Source: Caballeronia sordidicola
GTDB taxonomy: Bacteria > Pseudomonadota > Gammaproteobacteria > Burkholderiales > Burkholderiaceae
Direction: 5' to 3'
Assembly: GCF_002220365.1 (NCBI RefSeq)
Contig: NZ_MTHB01000031.1
Coordinates: forward strand, 1 to 41,277
Length of the DNA: 41,277 nt
Position numbers and translations under genes: made by a program
Part shown: positions 24,844 through 33,187 of the stretch, in pieces
Position numbering within the stretch: position 1 is the first letter of the stretch
How the letters are laid out: the number at the start of each line of letters is the position of its first letter
The notes under the pieces: generated by a model
What the model saw: only the letters and a program-made list of their open reading frames with translations
Told to the model about the DNA's origin: nothing
Databases searched by the model: none

Positions 24844-26465
24844 TAGGAGACTGTCGGATTTTCAGGGTAGAAGGTCATCCGGGCGGCAGCGTTGTGCGTT
24901 AATGAATCAGCCAGTTTGCTGAGAGAGCCCATAGATGAGTCGCTTCGTGCTCGTTGATCGTCAGACCGGTTATCTGTTGCCGCCGTCGGTGAAGGACTGG
25001 TTGCCGGAAGACCATCTGGCGCGGTTCGTGGTGGAAGTCATCGCGCAGATGGACCTCTCGGAGTTGAGCAGAGCGTATGCGGGACGAGGCATGGCGGCGC
25101 ATCACCCCGAGGTGCTGCTGGGTTTGCTGGTGTACGGGTATGCAACCGGGGTGTTCTCGAGCCGCAAGATTGAGAGAGCGACCTATGACTCGGTGGCGTT
25201 CCGCTACATCGCGGCGAACACGCACCCGGACCATGACACGCTGGCCACCTTTCGCAAGCGGTTCGCGAGCCAGATAGAGAAGCTGTTTGTGCAGGTGCTG
25301 CTGGTCGCCAAGGAGATGAAGCTGATCAAGCTGGGCCGGATTGCGCTGGACGGCACCAAGGTGAAGGCGAACGCAAGCAGGCATCGCGCGCTGTCGTACG
25401 GGCACATCGGCCGGATCGAGGCGCAGTTGCATGAAGAAGTACAACAGTTGATGGAAATGGCCGGGAACGCGGACCGTAACGGTGTGCCGGACGGAATGGA
25501 TGTGCCGGCGGAGCTCGCGCGACGCGAAGCGCGGCTCAAGGCGTTAGCCGAAGCGAAGGCGAAGATCGAGGCGCGGGCGCGGGAACGGTTCGAGCAAGAA
25601 CAGCAGGAGTACGAAGCCAAGGTGGCGCGTCGCGAGGCGCAGCGCAAAGATGGCAAGAAGCCGCGGGGCAAGGACCCGAAGCCGCCGCAAGACGGTGCCA
25701 GGGAACGCGACCAGATCAACCTCACGGACGAAGAGTCGCGCATCCTGCCGGTGTCCAGTGGCGGCTTCGAGCAAGGCTACAACGCGCAGGCGGCAGTGGA
25801 TGTCGAAACGATGTTGATCGTGGGCACGACGGTAACCCAGCAAAGCAACGACAAGCGCCAGGTCACACCGATGCTCGACGTGCTGGGGGCGCTGCCCGAG
25901 CCATTGGGTCAGCCTGAGGTGTTGCTGGCGGATGCGGGCTACTTCAGTGCGGCCAACGTCGCTACCTGCGAGGCCGCGCACATCACCCCGCGGAATCGCG
26001 ATCCGGCGCGACGCCCATCATCTGCCGCTGATGGAACGCTTCGCTGACGATCCAGCACCACCCGAGAGTACCGATCCGCTCGTCAGCATGATGCACCGAC
26101 TCAAGACAAAGGCGGGTCGCGCGCTTTACGGGCTGCGCAAGAACACGGTTGAACCGGTGTTCGGCATCATCAAGCATGTGATGGGATTCCGGCAGTTCTC
26201 GCTGCGCGGGCTGTCCAACGTCGGGGCGGAATGGTCGCTGGTCGCGCTGGCGTGGAACATCAAGCGGATGAGTGTGTTACGAGGCGCGTAGGACCTCAAA
26301 GAGGCGCTTTGCGCGACCCCAACGCCCCGGGTTGCCGCTCCAATCTTCTTTCAAACTACTTTTATCGCGTGTTGACGACGAGGTGAGTCCGCAAACCGGC
26401 GCGAACTCAGTCAGCTACTTGAACCGTTTTGAATTACGCTTCACCTCAACTCCGACGGTCTCCTA
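24844..26465 (+). mobile_element. IS1182-family insertion sequence with terminal inverted repeats
   Basis: Terminal repeats TAGGAGACTGTCGGA (24844-24858) and TCCGACGGTCTCCTA (26451-26465) match at 14 of 15 positions when one is reversed and complemented. They enclose a single transposase gene. The exact ends and target duplication could not be fixed. Confidence 0.8.
24935..26291 (+). pseudogene. IS1182-family transposase, one frameshift
   Basis: From the ATG at 24935 the protein reads MSRFVLVDRQTGYLLPPSVK with the family's N-terminal domain, the first catalytic Asp in RIALDGTKVKANAS and the second in VLLADAGYFSAAN. At about 25993-25998 an apparent extra base shifts the frame and the open frame stops at 26047. 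The missing end, including EPVFGIIKHVMGFRQFSLRG with the catalytic Glu, continues in another frame to 26291. Apart from this single lesion the gene looks fresh, so insertion is recent, or the lesion is a sequencing error. Confidence 0.82.
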
Positions 26466-26519
26466 GGCTCATTCCTCGTTGGAATCACGCCCGCGCCTTC
26501 AGGCTCACACCTCGTTGGA
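26465..26519 (+). repeat. Two imperfect 19-bp direct repeats, 36-bp period
   Basis: AGGCTCATTCCTCGTTGGA (26465-26483) and AGGCTCACACCTCGTTGGA (26501-26519) differ at two positions. They start exactly at the outer edge of the IS1182 right repeat. Confidence 0.6.
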
Positions 26520-26563
26520 CAAGACTGAGACTTGCGGCATGCCGAGATAAAGAGTAATCTTGA

Positions 26564-26577
26564 TGAACGAACGTTCA
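26564..26577. promoter_or_regulatory. Second copy of the GAACGTTC operator-like palindrome
   Basis: TGAACGAACGTTCA contains the perfect 8-bp palindrome GAACGTTC (26569-26576) and continues into AACCC, giving a 13-bp match (GAACGTTCAACCC) to the site over the hydratase promoter; scattered matches extend on the other side. It lies about 240 bp before the quinone reductase start and may serve the etf/thiolase unit. Confidence 0.55.
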
Positions 26578-26812
26578 ACCCGTATTTGACGGGTAATAAA
26601 GATTGCAGGGAGCCAGACATTGAGTAGTTGTGAAAGGCCGGGCAAAGGTCGCTTTCTCAGGCTCCGAATCTCGATCGGTTTTCGAGAACTTGTCAAGGCA
26701 ATCGCTCCGACGATTTGCGTCTTCGAACAATGCATCGCTAAGCCATCTTTTGCTCTATTGATGCGTCTTGTCGACAGAACATTGAACTCTGGAATTTTTG
26801 GGGCATTTCAAC

Positions 26813-27541
26813 ATGAAAGTATTGATCGTTCACGCGCATCCGGAACCGCAGTCTTTCACGGCATCGATGAAGCGGCTCGCGATGGAAACGCTGCAGGTGC
26901 AGGGGCATGAAGTAATGCTGTCGGATCTGTACGCGATGCACTGGAATCCCGTTGCGAGCGCGGCAGATTTTGGGGTGCGTCAAAACCCGGATTATCTCGT
27001 TTATGCGCTGGAGCAGCGAGAAAGCGTCGCGGCAGGTCAGATTGCCCCGGATATAGCTGCCGAACTTGACAAGCTTCTCTCGTGCGACTTGGTGATTTTC
27101 AGCTTCCCGCTTTATTGGTGCTCAATGCCTGCGATTATGAAAGGATGGCTGGACCGCGTGCTTGTATCGGGCAAGATTTACGGTGGATTGCGTTTCTACG
27201 ATCGGGGCGGTATGCGCGGCAAGCGTGCGTTGCTTGCCTATACCTGCGGCGGCCGCGACTTCATGTTCGGTGAGCACGGTATCCACGGTGAAATGGACAT
27301 AATGCTGCGCCACGTTCTGCGCGGAACGCTGGGCTATGCCGGTTTCGAAGTGTTGCCATCGTTTGTGGCGTTTCACGTGCCGTATGTCGCACCGGGTGAA
27401 CGGGAAGCGATTCTAGAGCGTTACGGCGATTACCTGACGAAACTTGAAGAACTCGAGCCGCTTTCCTTTCCGACACTTGACGATTTTGATGCGGAGATGC
27501 GCCCTTTGGCCAGTCACCCCCTGGTCGCGGAACAAGACTGA
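26813..27541 (+). CDS. Flavodoxin-like NAD(P)H:quinone oxidoreductase
   Basis: A 242-residue protein from the ATG at 26813. It starts [19 protein letters not shown], the FMN-binding start of the Flavodoxin_2/NQO family, and contains [22 protein letters not shown] and [10 protein letters not shown], two further family signatures. Such enzymes reduce quinones by two electrons in the cytoplasm; some partner potassium efflux systems. Here it is the first gene of a transcript with etfB and etfA (22-bp gap to etfB), so a role in returning electrons from the beta-oxidation step is conceivable, but ETF usually passes electrons to ETF:quinone oxidoreductase and this link is inference. Confidence 0.85.
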   Translation: MKVLIVHAHPEPQSFTASMKRLAMETLQVQGHEVMLSDLYAMHWNPVASAADFGVRQNPDYLVYALEQRESVAAGQIAPDIAAELDKLLSCDLVIFSFPLYWCSMPAIMKGWLDRVLVSGKIYGGLRFYDRGGMRGKRALLAYTCGGRDFMFGEHGIHGEMDIMLRHVLRGTLGYAGFEVLPSFVAFHVPYVAPGEREAILERYGDYLTKLEELEPLSFPTLDDFDAEMRPLASHPLVAEQD

Positions 27542-27563
27542 GCGTTTCGACGAGGATATTAAA

Positions 27564-28319
27564 ATGAGTATTAAGGTACTGGTCGCGGTCAAGCGAGTGA
27601 CGGATTTCAACGTTAAGGTCAGGGTGAAATTGGACGGCACGGGCGTCGACATCGCGAACGTGAAAATGTCGATGAATCCGTTCGACGAAATCGCTGTGGA
27701 AGAAGCTGTGCGCTTACGCGAAGCTGGCGTGGCGACCGAAGTGATCGTGGTGTCCGCGGGGCCGACGCAATCGCAGGAAACGTTGCGTACGGCGCTGGCC
27801 ATTGGCGCGGATCGCGCGATCCTCATCGAGTCGTCGGAAGATCTGCAGCCGCTGGCGGTTGCGAAGCTATTGAAGGCGCTAATCGACAAGGAACAGCCGC
27901 AACTGATCATTCTCGGGAAGCAGGCGATCGACGACGATTCAAACCAGACTGGCCAAATGCTCGCCGCGTTGGCTAACCTGCCGCAAGCGACGTTTGCGTC
28001 GAAGGTGGTAGTTGCCGACGGTAATGTTACGGTCCTGCGTGAAGTGGACGGGGGCGTCGAAACGCTGTCGCTGACGCTGCCTGCCGTGATCACCACCGAC
28101 CTGCGCCTGAACGAGCCGCGCTACGTGACACTGCCGAACATAATGAAAGCGAAGAAGAAGCCGCTGGAGACTATTAAGGTGGAAGACCTCGGCGTCGACG
28201 TGTCGCCGCGCCTGAAGACGTTGCGAGTCGCCGAGCCGCCCAAGCGCTCCGCCGGCATGAAGGTGTCGGACGTGAAGACTCTGGTCGAGAAGCTGAAAAC
28301 TGAAGTCAAGGTGTTATGA
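27564..28319 (+). CDS. etfB: Electron transfer flavoprotein beta subunit
   Basis: A 251-residue protein starting [21 protein letters not shown], with [17 protein letters not shown] (adenine-nucleotide site region), [21 protein letters not shown] and the C-terminal recognition-loop-containing [21 protein letters not shown]. It forms a heterodimer with the next gene and takes electrons from acyl-CoA dehydrogenases. It lies 13 bp before etfA, with the ribosome-binding site GAGGAG between them. An extra ETF copy inside a catabolic island usually serves one dedicated dehydrogenase, here probably the one at 10.6-11.8 kb. Confidence 0.94.
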   Translation: MSIKVLVAVKRVTDFNVKVRVKLDGTGVDIANVKMSMNPFDEIAVEEAVRLREAGVATEVIVVSAGPTQSQETLRTALAIGADRAILIESSEDLQPLAVAKLLKALIDKEQPQLIILGKQAIDDDSNQTGQMLAALANLPQATFASKVVVADGNVTVLREVDGGVETLSLTLPAVITTDLRLNEPRYVTLPNIMKAKKKPLETIKVEDLGVDVSPRLKTLRVAEPPKRSAGMKVSDVKTLVEKLKTEVKVL

Positions 28320-28332
28320 GGAGTCGAAAAAA

Positions 28333-29268
28333 ATGACGAACTTGGTAATAGCAGAACACGACAATGCGTCGATCAAGGCCGCGACGCTGAATACTGTTGC
28401 TGCGGCACAAAAGATCGGCGGTGATATTCATGTACTGGTGGCAGGTTACAACGCGCAGGCAGCGGCGGATGCGGCAGCGAAGATCGCGGGTGTTTCGAAA
28501 GTCCTGCTGGCTGACGCGCCGCATCTCGGAGCCGGCCTCGCGGAAAATATCGAGGCGACGGTGCTGAAAATCGCGAAGGACTACACGCATATTCTGTCGC
28601 CTGCTACCGCGTACGGCAAGAACATCGCCCCGCGTATCGCAGCGAAACTCGACGTCGCGCAGATTAGCGATATTACGGCGGTGGTTTCAGTCGATACTTT
28701 CGAGCGTCCAATCTACGCGGGCAACGCGATCGCGACGGTACAATCGGCTGACCCGATCAAGGTCATCACGGTTCGCTCAACCGGTTTCGACGCGCTTGGC
28801 GCCGGAGGTGGTTGCGCTGCGATCGAGAAGATCGACGCGGCAGCGGACGGCGGTCTCTCGCTGTTCGTGAGTCGCGAAGTGACTAAGCTGGACCGCCCGG
28901 AACTGACGACGGCAAAGATCATCGTCTCGGGTGGCCGCGGTTTGGGCAATCGCGAGAACTATACGAGGGTGCTGGAGCCGCTGGCCGACAAGCTAAACGC
29001 AGCGCTGGGTGCATCGCGTGCAGCAGTCGACGCGGGCTTCGTGCCGAACGACTATCAGGTCGGGCAGACCGGCAAAATCGTCGCGCCACAACTGTACGTG
29101 GCGGTCGGTATCTCGGGCGCGATTCAGCATCTCGCAGGTATGAAAGACTCTAAAGTTATCGTTGCGATCAACAAGGACCCGGATGCCCCGATTTTCAGCG
29201 TGGCCGATTATGGTCTGGTGGGCGATCTGTTCGCGGTGGTGCCTGATCTATGCGCGCAGTTAAGTTGA
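28333..29268 (+). CDS. etfA: Electron transfer flavoprotein alpha subunit
   Basis: A 311-residue protein. The C-terminal FAD domain is clear: VSGGRGLGNRENY, DYQVGQTGKIVAPQLYVAVG and SGAIQHLAGMKDSKVIVAINKDPDAPIF are the ETF-alpha signatures. The N-terminal domain (VIAEHDNASIKAATLN) is also normal. It binds FAD and pairs with EtfB. The gene follows etfB closely and precedes the thiolase by 66 bp. Confidence 0.94.
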   Translation: MTNLVIAEHDNASIKAATLNTVAAAQKIGGDIHVLVAGYNAQAAADAAAKIAGVSKVLLADAPHLGAGLAENIEATVLKIAKDYTHILSPATAYGKNIAPRIAAKLDVAQISDITAVVSVDTFERPIYAGNAIATVQSADPIKVITVRSTGFDALGAGGGCAAIEKIDAAADGGLSLFVSREVTKLDRPELTTAKIIVSGGRGLGNRENYTRVLEPLADKLNAALGASRAAVDAGFVPNDYQVGQTGKIVAPQLYVAVGISGAIQHLAGMKDSKVIVAINKDPDAPIFSVADYGLVGDLFAVVPDLCAQLS

Positions 29269-29334
29269 GTTGAAAGGTGATACGCGCTGAAAGGAATATC
29301 GGTGGCCGGCGGGCTTTAAAAGAAAGGAGCAGCA

Positions 29335-30519
29335 ATGAAGCGCGAAGTTGTGATCGTGAGCGGTGTGCGTACGGCGATTGGAAGTTTTGGGGGTAGCCTG
29401 AAAAACCTGTCGCCAACGGAACTGGGAACACAGGTTGTGCGTGAAGCGCTTGTTCGCGGCGGCGTTCTCGGCGATGAGGTCGGGCATGTCGTCTTTGGCA
29501 ACGTAATCCATACGGAACCCAAGGATATGTACCTTGCGCGTGTTGTTGCAATGGACGCCGGTGTGTCAGAGCGCGTGCCCGCGTTCACGCTCAATCGCCT
29601 CTGCGGTTCAGGGCTGCAGGCCATAGTTTCCGCAGCACAAATCATTATGCTCGGCGATGCCGATATCGCGGTAGCGGGTGGTGCCGAAAATATGAGCCGT
29701 GCGCCCTATGTGATACCGGGCGCCCGTTTCGGGATACGCATGGGCGATGCACAGGCGATCGACATGATGCTCGGCGCGCTCAACGATCCGTTTCATCGTG
29801 TTCATATGGGTGTGACCGCCGAAAACGTTGCTGAGCAATTTGGAATTAGTCGCGACGATCAAGACGCGCTGGCATGTGAGTCCCACCGTCGAGCGACTGC
29901 TGCGGTCGAAGCGGGCTATTTCAGGGAGCAGATTGTGCCTTTGTCGATTTCCGCCCGAAATGGACCCGTCGTTTTCGACACCGATGAACATCCGCGTGCG
30001 AACTTAAGCCGCGAAGAACTGGGAAAGCTCAGGCCAATTTTTGCGAAGGGCAATGGGACGGTCACCGCCGGAAACTCGTCGGGTCTCAACGACGCAGCCG
30101 CTGCGCTTGTCCTGATGGATGCCGCAGTTGCGCAGCAGCGTGGCGAACGGCCCCTCGCGCGCATCGTGGCATACGCCCATTCTGGCGTCGATCCCCGGAT
30201 CATGGGGATAGGGCCTGTGTCAGCCACGCGTGCTGTGCTGGCACGAGCAGGATTGACCGTGGCCGACCTCGACGTCATTGAAGCCAACGAGGCTTTTGCC
30301 GCACAAGCCTGCGCGGTTACGAACGAGCTGGGGCTTGATCCGGTCAAAGTGAATCCGAATGGTTCAGGGATTTCACTTGGACACCCGATTGGCGCAACCG
30401 GGGCGCTCATCACTGTGAAAGCGCTCTACGAGCTCAGACGGACGGGGGGGCGGTATGCGCTCGTGACGATGTGCATCGGCGGTGGTCAAGGCATCGCTGC
30501 CGTTTTCGAGCGGATCTGA
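29335..30519 (+). CDS. bktB: Beta-ketothiolase (BktB-like acetyl-CoA acyltransferase)
   Basis: A 394-residue thiolase with the nucleophile Cys90 (NRLCGSG), His350 (GSGISLGHPIGATG) and the general-acid/base Cys380 (TMCIGGGQG). It resembles Cupriavidus BktB along its length, including HVVFGNVIHTEPKDMYLARV and DEHPRANLSREELGKLRP. BktB-type enzymes accept 3-ketoacyl-CoAs longer than C4 and work in both directions. Here, with dedicated ETF and beta-oxidation enzymes, cleavage with CoA to acetyl-CoA and a chain shortened by two carbons is the expected direction. An excellent AAAGGAG lies before the ATG. Confidence 0.9.
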   Translation: MKREVVIVSGVRTAIGSFGGSLKNLSPTELGTQVVREALVRGGVLGDEVGHVVFGNVIHTEPKDMYLARVVAMDAGVSERVPAFTLNRLCGSGLQAIVSAAQIIMLGDADIAVAGGAENMSRAPYVIPGARFGIRMGDAQAIDMMLGALNDPFHRVHMGVTAENVAEQFGISRDDQDALACESHRRATAAVEAGYFREQIVPLSISARNGPVVFDTDEHPRANLSREELGKLRPIFAKGNGTVTAGNSSGLNDAAAALVLMDAAVAQQRGERPLARIVAYAHSGVDPRIMGIGPVSATRAVLARAGLTVADLDVIEANEAFAAQACAVTNELGLDPVKVNPNGSGISLGHPIGATGALITVKALYELRRTGGRYALVTMCIGGGQGIAAVFERI

Positions 30520-30520
30520 G

Positions 30521-30535
30521 CGGAATCGCATTCCG
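30521..30535 (+). terminator. Short hairpin right after thiolase stop
   Basis: CGGAAT-CGC-ATTCCG is a perfect 6-bp stem 1 bp after the stop codon. No U-run follows, so it is at best a weak or factor-dependent end signal. Confidence 0.35.
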
Positions 30536-30804
30536 GCCCTAACGCGTTTCGATGTTCTCGATAACTACCGTGCTGTCGCGTAGTTTTGTGCTTAGTCACA
30601 GATCAACGCAACCAATTCTGGTCAACATATTTTTTACAAGCGGAGTGGCGCTCAACAACCTTTTTATGATCGGCCAACATTAGAGGCGCAACCACGAGAT
30701 CAACCTTGAATTGGCTGGCGGTCACGCCGACTTGCCCGTAGCAATACAACAACCTAAGCAGTTAAACGAAGTAACTGTGCGTGCCTCGCACGAACGAGGA
30801 AATT
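30536..30804. other. Leader of the aminotransferase gene
   Basis: About 270 bp without a gene; presumably the aminotransferase has its own promoter here. A GTG in frame at 30781 is possible as a start but lacks a ribosome-binding site. Confidence 0.45.
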
Positions 30805-32199
30805 ATGAAACCTTTAGACAATCTTGATCAAATTCGCAAGAACGATAACGAATCGTGGTTCCACCCGTGGGAGTCAATGGCCGACGTGGGTGCTGCGAAC
30901 CGGACCGTCATTTCCCGAGCGGACGGAATCTACGTCTACGATGAAACTGGCCGTCGCCTGATCGACGGGCCAGGCGGAATGTGGTGCATGCAAATTGGAT
31001 ATGGCCGCCAAGAGATGGCCGATGCGATTTCGAAGCAGATCATGCAGGTGCCGTACATGAACCCGTTTTCTCTGACGAGCGAACCGTCGGCGAGGCTCGC
31101 TGCAAAACTCGCAGAGTTGGCGCCTGGGGATCTTAATCACGTGTTCCTGACGACGGGCGGCTCAACTGCCGTCGATACTGCACTTCGGTTCGTTCAATTT
31201 TATAACAATGTGAAAGGTCGCAACAATAAGAAGCACATTATTTCACGTGCCTCTGCATACCATGGTAGTACGTACCTATGCTCGCTGGTTACGGGTAAGG
31301 ACCGCGACAAGAATTGGTTCGACATCGGTTCGCCATTCGTACATTTTCTGCCTTCGGTCAACCCGTCGCGCCGTCCCACGGGCATGACCATGCAAGCGTT
31401 CGCTGATGAAAAGGCACACGATCTCGAAGCAAAGATCCTTGAACTGGGCCCGGAAAATGTTGGCGTATTTATCGCAGAACCGATTCAGTCATCCGGCGGT
31501 GTAATTGTTCCACCGGACGGGTATCTGCGTAAATGCTGGGAAATTTGCAGAAAGTACGACGTACTGTATATCTCCGACGAGGTAGTGACCGGCTTTGGGC
31601 GTCTTGGCCACTGGTTTGCGTCGAAGGATGTTTTCGGCATTGAACCGGACATCATCATCTGCGCGAAAGGCCTTACCTCCGGCTATCTGCCGCTTGGCGC
31701 TTGTCTGATTTCAGATCGCGTGTTTTCCGAAGTGTCGGGAAACAATGCGAGAGGCGCTACGTTCGGTCACGGATTTACATATTCAGGTCATCCGGTCTGT
31801 AGTGTTGCGGCGCTCAAGAGCATTGAGATCATCGAGCGCGAAAACCTCCTGGAGCACGTGCGCGACGTTGGTCCGTATTTTCAGGCCCGCTTGCAGGAAC
31901 TGCGGGATATTCCCATTGTGTTCGATGTACGAGGCATGGGCCTCGTCGGTTGCGTAGAATGCACGGTCAAGGATATTGCTAAAGACTCACTGGCGTTCGA
32001 CAGCAATCTCGGCGCGCGGATTGATCAACATTGCCATGAGCTTGGTTTGATGCTACGCCCGATCGTCAACCAGTGTGTATTTTCGCCACCACTTATCATT
32101 ACAGAAGCGGAGATTGATCTGATGATCGAAGCGATGCGTGAAGGTATCTTGCGCACCATGCGCGACATCGAACAGGAACTGGGCATCCTGATTGGGTGA
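30805..32199 (+). CDS. Class III omega-aminotransferase (PLP)
   Basis: A 464-residue fold-type I aminotransferase from the ATG at 30805, with GAGGA 4 bp upstream. The PLP-phosphate region TTGGSTAVDTALRF, the PLP-ring Asp259 (YISDEVVTGFGR) and the Schiff-base Lys288 (CAKGLTSGYLPLG) are all present. Family members move an amino group from a terminal amine (putrescine, cadaverine, beta-alanine, taurine and others) to pyruvate or 2-oxoglutarate. In this context it would turn a terminal amine into the aldehyde used by the PuuC-like dehydrogenase. The amine itself cannot be read from the sequence. It follows the thiolase on the same strand after 285 bp. Confidence 0.88.
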   Translation: MKPLDNLDQIRKNDNESWFHPWESMADVGAANRTVISRADGIYVYDETGRRLIDGPGGMWCMQIGYGRQEMADAISKQIMQVPYMNPFSLTSEPSARLAAKLAELAPGDLNHVFLTTGGSTAVDTALRFVQFYNNVKGRNNKKHIISRASAYHGSTYLCSLVTGKDRDKNWFDIGSPFVHFLPSVNPSRRPTGMTMQAFADEKAHDLEAKILELGPENVGVFIAEPIQSSGGVIVPPDGYLRKCWEICRKYDVLYISDEVVTGFGRLGHWFASKDVFGIEPDIIICAKGLTSGYLPLGACLISDRVFSEVSGNNARGATFGHGFTYSGHPVCSVAALKSIEIIERENLLEHVRDVGPYFQARLQELRDIPIVFDVRGMGLVGCVECTVKDIAKDSLAFDSNLGARIDQHCHELGLMLRPIVNQCVFSPPLIITEAEIDLMIEAMREGILRTMRDIEQELGILIG

Positions 32200-32517
32200 A
32201 GCCGTCCTTATGGAAAGGAATGTGCCACTATCTTAACTTAGACGGCAGGGGCGGGTTGCGATTCGTCCCTCGGCTCGGGTTACCTGTTGGACAAGGAAAT
32301 TCATGAAGGTTCAAACTAGGAAATGGTGAGGTGAATCATCAATAGTCGAGATCGACCGTCTGATTGCGGCGTTGATCTTGTAGAACCGATTGCTATGGCG
32401 GCCGGAGCGGGGTAAGCAGGGCCTGCCTGTTTCGCTGTCTATGCAAGGCTTCGATGTTGCGGGCGATTGCCAGTCGAGACTAGGCGCGTGTGGTGCCTCT
32501 TCTTTCAAATCATTCAT
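32200..32517. other. Intergenic stretch, nothing recognised
   Basis: About 320 bp after the aminotransferase. No convincing hairpin terminator, promoter or gene remnant was found. Confidence 0.4.
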
Positions 32518-32958
32518 ATGGAAACTACCGCCATCAAGCTCATCTACATTCTAGAATTACTAGTTGTCGCGGCCATGGCAGAAGGATGTTACACACTGGC
32601 GGTTCGCCTTGATCGGATTCGCTTGGCCAGGCGAAATGCGAGAGACTCCAAGCGGATCGCGCTGATTGTTCAAAAGGCGTTCAGTGAAATGGACGTTATT
32701 GCGGAGCAAAGGCGATGGACTGGTTGTAGCTCAGAAATTATAGCTACGCGTTATCCGTACATGAGAGCTCGCGGATTCCGACAACGGCTCTTATGTTTGA
32801 GTGTTCAGGGCGCGTGGTTCGTCGCGGAATTCACCTTAGATGATTTCGACATGCGGCGGGTAGCCGTTGACCCGTTAAGCGAAGAGTTCGCTCGAGTCTG
32901 GCTTGAGGACAGTCGTGACCTATACGAGAAGCATTTCGGCTCGCCGGAAATAGCCTAG
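32518..32958 (+). CDS. Hypothetical protein with one N-terminal membrane helix
   Basis: 146 residues from the ATG at 32518 (the frame is open to a TTG at 32467). I do not recognise the family. Residues about 6-25 (IKLIYILELLVVAAMAEGCY) form a hydrophobic helix, followed by a basic cytoplasmic-looking stretch (RLDRIRLARRNARDSKR) and a soluble part with an acidic end (PLSEEFARVWLEDSRDLYEKHF). Codon use is ordinary for the window. There is no strong ribosome-binding site. It stands alone between the catabolic genes and the mobile-element pile. Confidence 0.45.
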   Translation: METTAIKLIYILELLVVAAMAEGCYTLAVRLDRIRLARRNARDSKRIALIVQKAFSEMDVIAEQRRWTGCSSEIIATRYPYMRARGFRQRLLCLSVQGAWFVAEFTLDDFDMRRVAVDPLSEEFARVWLEDSRDLYEKHFGSPEIA

Positions 32959-33130
32959 ACGCCAGCGTAGAAGAATAACAAAATATCACTCTGTCGCTTT
33001 AGGCAAGCTTGCGCCCGACGGCGGGTTATCTGGCATGATCGGCGGTTGATTTTACCCGCAGAAGAGCTGATGCTGTACAAACATAACCAGGCGGGCTCCG
33101 AGTAGGTGAGGAGGTTGCCCCCCCTCACCC

Positions 33131-33172
33131 CTCACAGATCCGGACGAGCCCAATTAATGCATCCGGTTCCTC
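33131..33172 (-). ncRNA. Group II intron domain V
   Basis: On the minus strand, just downstream of the intron reverse transcriptase, the sequence contains GAACCGGATGCATTAA and then GCTCGTCCGGATCTGTG, the arms of the conserved domain V hairpin in bacterial group II introns. Next comes a G-rich/C-rich hairpin (about 33100-33130) consistent with domain VI. This gives the intron's 3' part; the 5' domains are lost. Confidence 0.65.
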
Positions 33173-33187
33173 ATCGCGCAGATTCGC

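Larger units (their letters stand above)
26292..26812. other. Right IS end and leader of the quinone reductase/ETF genes
   Basis: About 520 bp without a gene. It holds the IS1182 right end (to 26465), a short direct repeat (26465-26519) and the palindromic operator-like site at 26564-26577. The promoter of the plus-strand genes is expected at about 26580-26790; TTGACG at 26586-26591 is a possible -35, with no clear -10. Confidence 0.45.
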
